This document shows, in pieces, positions 56,345-64,000 of a stretch of DNA of 64,000 bases (the first letter of the stretch is position 1; each line of letters opens with the position of its first letter). This DNA is from Acinetobacter ursingii DSM 16037 = CIP 107286 (GTDB taxonomy: Bacteria > Pseudomonadota > Gammaproteobacteria > Pseudomonadales > Moraxellaceae): the NCBI RefSeq assembly GCF_000368825.1, contig NZ_KB849710.1:118856-182855 (forward strand), in the 5' to 3' direction. The notes under the pieces were generated by a model. It was not told the DNA's origin. It searched no databases and worked only from the letters and a program-made list of their open reading frames with translations. The position numbers and the translations under genes are program-made.

Positions 56345-57178
56345 ATGACAAACATACAAAAGCCTAACCATGAATCAACTCAGAATGACCATCCTTTTGA
56401 TGGTATTACCTTTGAAGTAGTTGAAGAGGAACAGACTCAGGAAGGCCAAAAAGTTAAACGCCGTGGGATCTATTTATGGCCAAATCTGATCACGACTGCT
56501 GCGTTACTTTCAGGTTTTTATTCGATTACTGCGAGTATGAATGGTGAATTTTTGCAAGCCATTTATGCGATTTTTCTTGCAGCCTTACTCGATGGACTTG
56601 ATGGACGTGTCGCACGAGCAATTGGTGCACAAAGTGCTTTTGGTGAGCAATACGATTCATTGTCCGATTTATTAGCGTTTGGTGTTGCGCCTGCTATTTT
56701 AATGTATAGCTGGAGCTTGCATGATCTGGGGCGTATTGGCTTGGCATGTTGCTTTATTTATACCGCTTGCGCTGCGTTTCGTTTGGCGAGATTTAATGTA
56801 CAAATTGGTGTGGTGGATAAACGCTACTTTATCGGTATCGCCAGTCCATTGGCTGCAATATTGGTGATTACTCTGATTTGGGTCAGTCGAGATTATCCGT
56901 TTGTGTTCGATATTCGTGATATTAAAGTACAAATCGCTTATGCAATCTACATGGTCATTGTTGCGATCTTAATGATCTCAAATATTAAATATTATTCTTT
57001 TAAACAAATGGATCGTAAACGTGTTCCATTTGTGGTGATGTTGCCCGTTGTGCTGATTTTTGCAGCAATTACTTACAATATTCCAATGGGGATTTTAATC
57101 GTATCCATTATTTATGCAATTTCAGGTTTTGTGACCACCTTGTTCGCACGTAAACAAAGTCCTACTATAAAGACATAA
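56345..57178 (+). CDS. pssA: CDP-diacylglycerol-serine O-phosphatidyltransferase
   Basis: A 277-residue integral membrane enzyme making phosphatidylserine from CDP-diacylglycerol and serine. The CDP-alcohol phosphotransferase motif is complete: D83xxD86G87xxA90R91...G100xxxD104xxxD108. The ATG at 56345 is used instead of an in-frame TTG at 56330. The first 40 residues are polar and cytosolic. This is the Bacillus-like subclass rather than the soluble E. coli PssA. Confidence 0.92.
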   Translation: MTNIQKPNHESTQNDHPFDGITFEVVEEEQTQEGQKVKRRGIYLWPNLITTAALLSGFYSITASMNGEFLQAIYAIFLAALLDGLDGRVARAIGAQSAFGEQYDSLSDLLAFGVAPAILMYSWSLHDLGRIGLACCFIYTACAAFRLARFNVQIGVVDKRYFIGIASPLAAILVITLIWVSRDYPFVFDIRDIKVQIAYAIYMVIVAILMISNIKYYSFKQMDRKRVPFVVMLPVVLIFAAITYNIPMGILIVSIIYAISGFVTTLFARKQSPTIKT

Positions 57179-57187
57179 GGCTTATGA

Positions 57188-58273
57188 GTGAGGTTCAGTA
57201 TGCAAATGTTGATGAGTTCGCTAGAACAGTCTACACGCCTGAACCTCAAACTCAGCCAAACTGCTTTGCTGGCTTATCATCCGCCGAAAGGACACTTTAG
57301 ACTGGTTTATCATGGGCTGATTTTACCCAATCTACCAGCACCGCTTCACTTTTTTAATTTTATTAATTTGTTGGGTCAACCCAAAATTCCATTGTTTCAT
57401 AATCCAAGTATTATCAAAGATAAAGCTTCCAATACAGCCAGCGTAATGATGGCAGTGAGTCCACATCAGGTAGGACATTTAAAAAGTTATCGGCTTAACC
57501 AGCAGTGTCAAATCCATCCATACCATTACCAATTTGATCAAATTGACCAGTTCAATGGAAATTTTCCACATTTTGAAATTCAACGTCAGGATCGTGAGTT
57601 AGAGTTGAATCTCAAAATTCAAACCACGGAAAACATTACTCACTTTGTCCCATTGAAATGGAATTTATTTGAACATTGGTCAATATTGTGTCATTGCGAG
57701 GGGCATTTAAAATATCAAAATCAACATTATGAAATTAGTGGTATGGGAAGTTTTGATTATGCCCGTGCTGCAAATATTCCTTATCTTCCATTGGCATTTT
57801 ATACGCATCAACTGATCAATCTAAATGAAAACACACAAGTGATTTTGAGTCAGGTGCGCAATCAATGGAATCAGATCATTTATTCCAGATTTTATTTGCG
57901 TGGCATCAATGGAGAAAACCTCTTTATTGATAAAAAAGTCTACTTTCATGTTCATCGTGTTTACCCAAAGATTACTACGCCAAATCATCGTCAAATGTAC
58001 CTTCCTCGAGAGTTTTCTTGGTATGTAGAGGAAAATGGACAGCCCATTTTTGAAATCAAAGCACAAAGTCGAGGGGATTATAAATTCGGAGTAGGGGCGG
58101 GTTTTGCTGGAAGCTTTCGTTATCATGCGCGTTTATACGATCAGGACTTTGAAGGTGAAAGCGCGTACTGCGAATATATTGATATTCGACCTTTAAATTG
58201 GCAAGAAAAAAACCAAACACAAATTCTTGCGGATGAGTTCCTTCAAGCTCAGCCTTGTTTGCTTAAGAAATAA
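57188..58273 (+). CDS. Uncharacterised protein, possible AttH/CrtC-like lipocalin fold
   Basis: A 361-residue protein without signal peptide. A beta-rich central and C-terminal part (QRQDRELELNLKIQTTENIT, SGMGSFDYARAANIP, YLPREFSWYVEENG-like strands, ending RYHARLYDQDFEGESAYCEY) recalls AttH/CrtC-type double lipocalins. Acinetobacter genomes carry such proteins as an uncharacterised family (I believe DUF6670). 9 nt after pssA, so probably in the same operon. Function unknown. Confidence 0.6.
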   Translation: MRFSMQMLMSSLEQSTRLNLKLSQTALLAYHPPKGHFRLVYHGLILPNLPAPLHFFNFINLLGQPKIPLFHNPSIIKDKASNTASVMMAVSPHQVGHLKSYRLNQQCQIHPYHYQFDQIDQFNGNFPHFEIQRQDRELELNLKIQTTENITHFVPLKWNLFEHWSILCHCEGHLKYQNQHYEISGMGSFDYARAANIPYLPLAFYTHQLINLNENTQVILSQVRNQWNQIIYSRFYLRGINGENLFIDKKVYFHVHRVYPKITTPNHRQMYLPREFSWYVEENGQPIFEIKAQSRGDYKFGVGAGFAGSFRYHARLYDQDFEGESAYCEYIDIRPLNWQEKNQTQILADEFLQAQPCLLKK

Positions 58274-58333
58274 TCAAACCCGTCAAATATGATCAAAACA
58301 TAGACGAAGGAGTGAAATCTTTAAAAAAAGGGG

Positions 58334-58361
58334 TTGCGTTGGTTGTAGAATGCTGTAGAAT
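58334..58361 (+). promoter_or_regulatory. rRNA operon promoter P1
   Basis: TTGCGT (58334-58339), 16 nt, TAGAAT (58356-58361) with an extended TG. The -10 lies in the second copy of a perfect 10-bp tandem repeat TGTAGAATGC (58344-58353 and 58354-58363). Confidence 0.65.
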
Positions 58362-58485
58362 GCGCACTCATCGGTGGTGATGCGGATAAAAACTTGTTGA
58401 AAAACAGGGTGTTGGTTGGGTCTTGAGGGATTTGATTGATATTTTGGTTGAGTAAAATGAGTTTTAAAAATATCTAAATTGCCTG

Positions 58486-58513
58486 TTGACTTTTAAGAGA
58501 TTGAGAGTAATAT
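58486..58513 (+). promoter_or_regulatory. rRNA operon promoter P2
   Basis: TTGACT (58486-58491), 16 nt, TAATAT (58508-58513), followed by a GC-rich discriminator (GCCGACC), the usual form of growth-regulated rRNA promoters. Start near 58520, about 200 nt before 16S. Confidence 0.8.
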
Positions 58514-58564
58514 AGCCGACCTAGCTTGATGCTGACGAAGCATGAAGAAGATCATTAAGAATAT

Positions 58565-58604
58565 AGAAGAACAACTTGTGTGGATTTTTACTAATTGATT
58601 GATC
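58565..58604 (+). other. 5' strand of the 16S rRNA processing stalk
   Basis: This 40-nt leader segment is complementary, with a few bulges, to 60264-60304 just after 16S (core AGAAGAACAACTTGT). Such long stalks around 16S are the RNase III substrate that releases pre-16S. Confidence 0.85.
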
Positions 58605-58720
58605 GAAATATTATCATTAATTGATTGGTTTAAATTACTCGAAGTTTATTTGAGAGAATTTGTCAGTAATTGATGAGCCAGAATTGGCACCTTGTCTTTA
58701 ATAAGGTGCGAAATGATTTT

Positions 58721-60256
<1,536 letters not shown>

Positions 60257-60263
60257 ACGAAAA

Positions 60264-60304
60264 GATTGGTTGATTGGTAAGAATCCACAACAAGTTGTTC
60301 TTCT
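60264..60304 (+). other. 3' strand of the 16S rRNA processing stalk
   Basis: Complementary to 58565-58604; contains CCACAACAAGTTGTTCTTCT. It lies 8 nt after the mature 16S end. Confidence 0.85.
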
Positions 60305-60396
60305 GGTATCTGAATGAAAAAGATTTAGAGAGAAGCTTTTAAAAAAAGAGCGAGAATCAAACACTACGCACAGCGAAGCTGTTTGTCTTGCGAAAC

Positions 60397-60417
60397 TTTT
60401 AAAGCGGTGCTTTAAAA
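60397..60417 (+). other. Spacer hairpin before tRNA-Ile
   Basis: TTTTAAAGC (60397-60405) pairs with GCTTTAAAA (60409-60417) over a GGT loop, ending 8 nt before tRNA-Ile. A likely RNase processing signal for the tRNA 5' side. Confidence 0.6.
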
Positions 60418-60425
60418 CTTTCTCA

Positions 60426-60502
<77 letters not shown>

Positions 60503-60557
60503 TTCTGACGAATAGATTAATGAGTACAGAGTTAAAGATACGTAAATGATATAAGCT

Positions 60558-60633
60558 GGGGACTTAGCTTAGTTGGTAGAGCGCCTGCTTTGCACGCAGG
60601 AGGTCAGGAGTTCGACTCTCCTAGTCTCCACCA
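60558..60633 (+). tRNA. tRNA-Ala (anticodon TGC)
   Basis: 76 nt with acceptor GGGGACT/AGTCTCC (one G-T pair), anticodon loop TTTGCAC and encoded CCA. 55 nt after tRNA-Ile in the spacer. Confidence 0.97.
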
Positions 60634-60688
60634 AATTTCAAGAATAGAAAACTTAAAGCATCGCTTTAAGGCTTTTTCTTGAAATTTA
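60633..60688 (+). other. Long hairpin directly after tRNA-Ala
   Basis: Outer stem AAATTTCAAGAA (60633-60644) with TTCTTGAAATTT (60677-60688) and inner stem CTTAAAGC (60652-60659) with GCTTTAAG (60663-60670). It begins on the last base of tRNA-Ala, so it is probably a processing site. Confidence 0.7.
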
Positions 60689-61052
60689 AGCAAGAAGCTA
60701 TGCTTCGCGCAGTATCTGATCGAACACGAAAGTGAAAGAAAAGATGGTTATAGAGATTAATAAATAAGAAGATTGCAGGATCTTGGTTTATTAACCTCTG
60801 TGATTAATCACAGTTTAATGTAGCTGACGAGGTTACATTAATTCATTAACAGATTGAGAATTGAGTCTGAAATAAATTGTTCACTCAATAACAAAGAGAG
60901 AAGAAGTCATTCTGATCTTAGAGTTAATTGAGAACTAGCAAATTAACTGAATCAAGCGTTTTGGTATATGAATTTAGATTGAAGCTGTACGGTGCTTAAG
61001 TGCACAGTACTTCAAACTGTAATGTTGGTAATACTACTTGTAGGTATTAACG
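60689..61052 (+). other. Remainder of the 16S-23S spacer
   Basis: About 360 nt of A+T-rich spacer with no gene. It should hold antitermination and processing signals for 23S; no clear boxA was identified. Confidence 0.5.
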
Positions 61053-61069
61053 ACTGTTTGGGGTTGTAT

Positions 61070-61076
<7 letters not shown>
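61053..61076 (+). other. 5' strand of the 23S rRNA processing stalk
   Basis: ACTGTTTGGGGTTGTATAGT and on to 61076 is complementary, with one bulge, to 63955-63979. This joins the ends of 23S and is the RNase III substrate. Confidence 0.85.
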
Positions 61077-63954
<2,878 letters not shown>

Positions 63955-63963
<9 letters not shown>

Positions 63964-63979
63964 ACAACACCCAAACAGT
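63955..63979 (+). other. 3' strand of the 23S rRNA processing stalk
   Basis: CTTGACTATACAACACCCAA and on to 63979, complementary to 61053-61076. Confidence 0.85.
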
Positions 63980-64000
63980 TGTTGTATTCAAGATAAATTC

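Overview
The window is a stretch of core chromosome from a gamma-proteobacterium of the genus Acinetobacter (Moraxellaceae). The evidence is the A+T-leaning composition, an Acinetobacter-type 16S gene, an AlmA-type long-chain alkane monooxygenase, and ribosomal, Rnr and TRAP/rhombosortase genes of Acinetobacter type. The 16S differs from my memory of A. baumannii in the V1, V3 and V5 regions, so I do not name a species. I see no insertion sequence, prophage, integrase or CRISPR array.

Layout: 1-1441 holds the start of metC (leaving the window on the minus strand) and a class I glutamine amidotransferase. 1507-15312 is the full S10-spc-alpha ribosomal supercluster, 28 genes from rpsJ to rplQ with secY and rpoA. 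It includes two genes too short for a 60-residue cutoff (rpmD, rpmJ), a structured 160-nt S10 leader, an alpha-operon promoter and a strong final terminator. 15435-18177 pairs almA with a convergent long-chain-type acyl-CoA dehydrogenase, consistent with growth on alkanes or fatty acids. 18366-18999 is the sdhE-ygfX pair. 19206-19313 is an unrecognised 35-residue membrane protein gene. 19542-23727 is a TatT-like lipoprotein, a rhombosortase and a TRAP-type permease.

24025-30021 (minus) carries prlC-yheV-membrane protein, and rnr followed by a RibD/DHFR-like reductase. 30249-32834 has tRNA-Ser(GCT) and three identical tRNA-Arg(ACG) genes; the last is separated from the others by a small unknown gene, a decayed VOC fragment and an orphan GAF-histidine kinase. 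32916-46280 is general accessory metabolism: a two-domain periplasmic SRPBCC protein, a FAH-family enzyme, VOC/MFS/LysR, AraC/EamA, BrkB, WrbA, a glycine-zipper zinc-ribbon protein, xpt, DUF3108 and TonB. 46305-49437 is the conserved miaB-ybeZ-ybeY RNA-processing operon. 49739-58273 contains slt, an apparently dead RNase T2 homologue, mdh, DUF2789, a 2OG oxygenase, rlmJ, pssA and a lipocalin-like unknown.

58334-64000 is an rRNA operon: two promoters, 16S, tRNA-Ile, tRNA-Ala and 23S, with the RNase III processing stalks of both large rRNAs readable. The 5S gene lies beyond the window. The most unusual items are the catalytic-residue-free RNase T2 homologue, the rhombosortase inside a TRAP/TatT operon with no solute-binding protein, and the 35-residue membrane peptide with a perfect ribosome binding site. 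No wholly new multi-gene system is obvious; most of the window is housekeeping.
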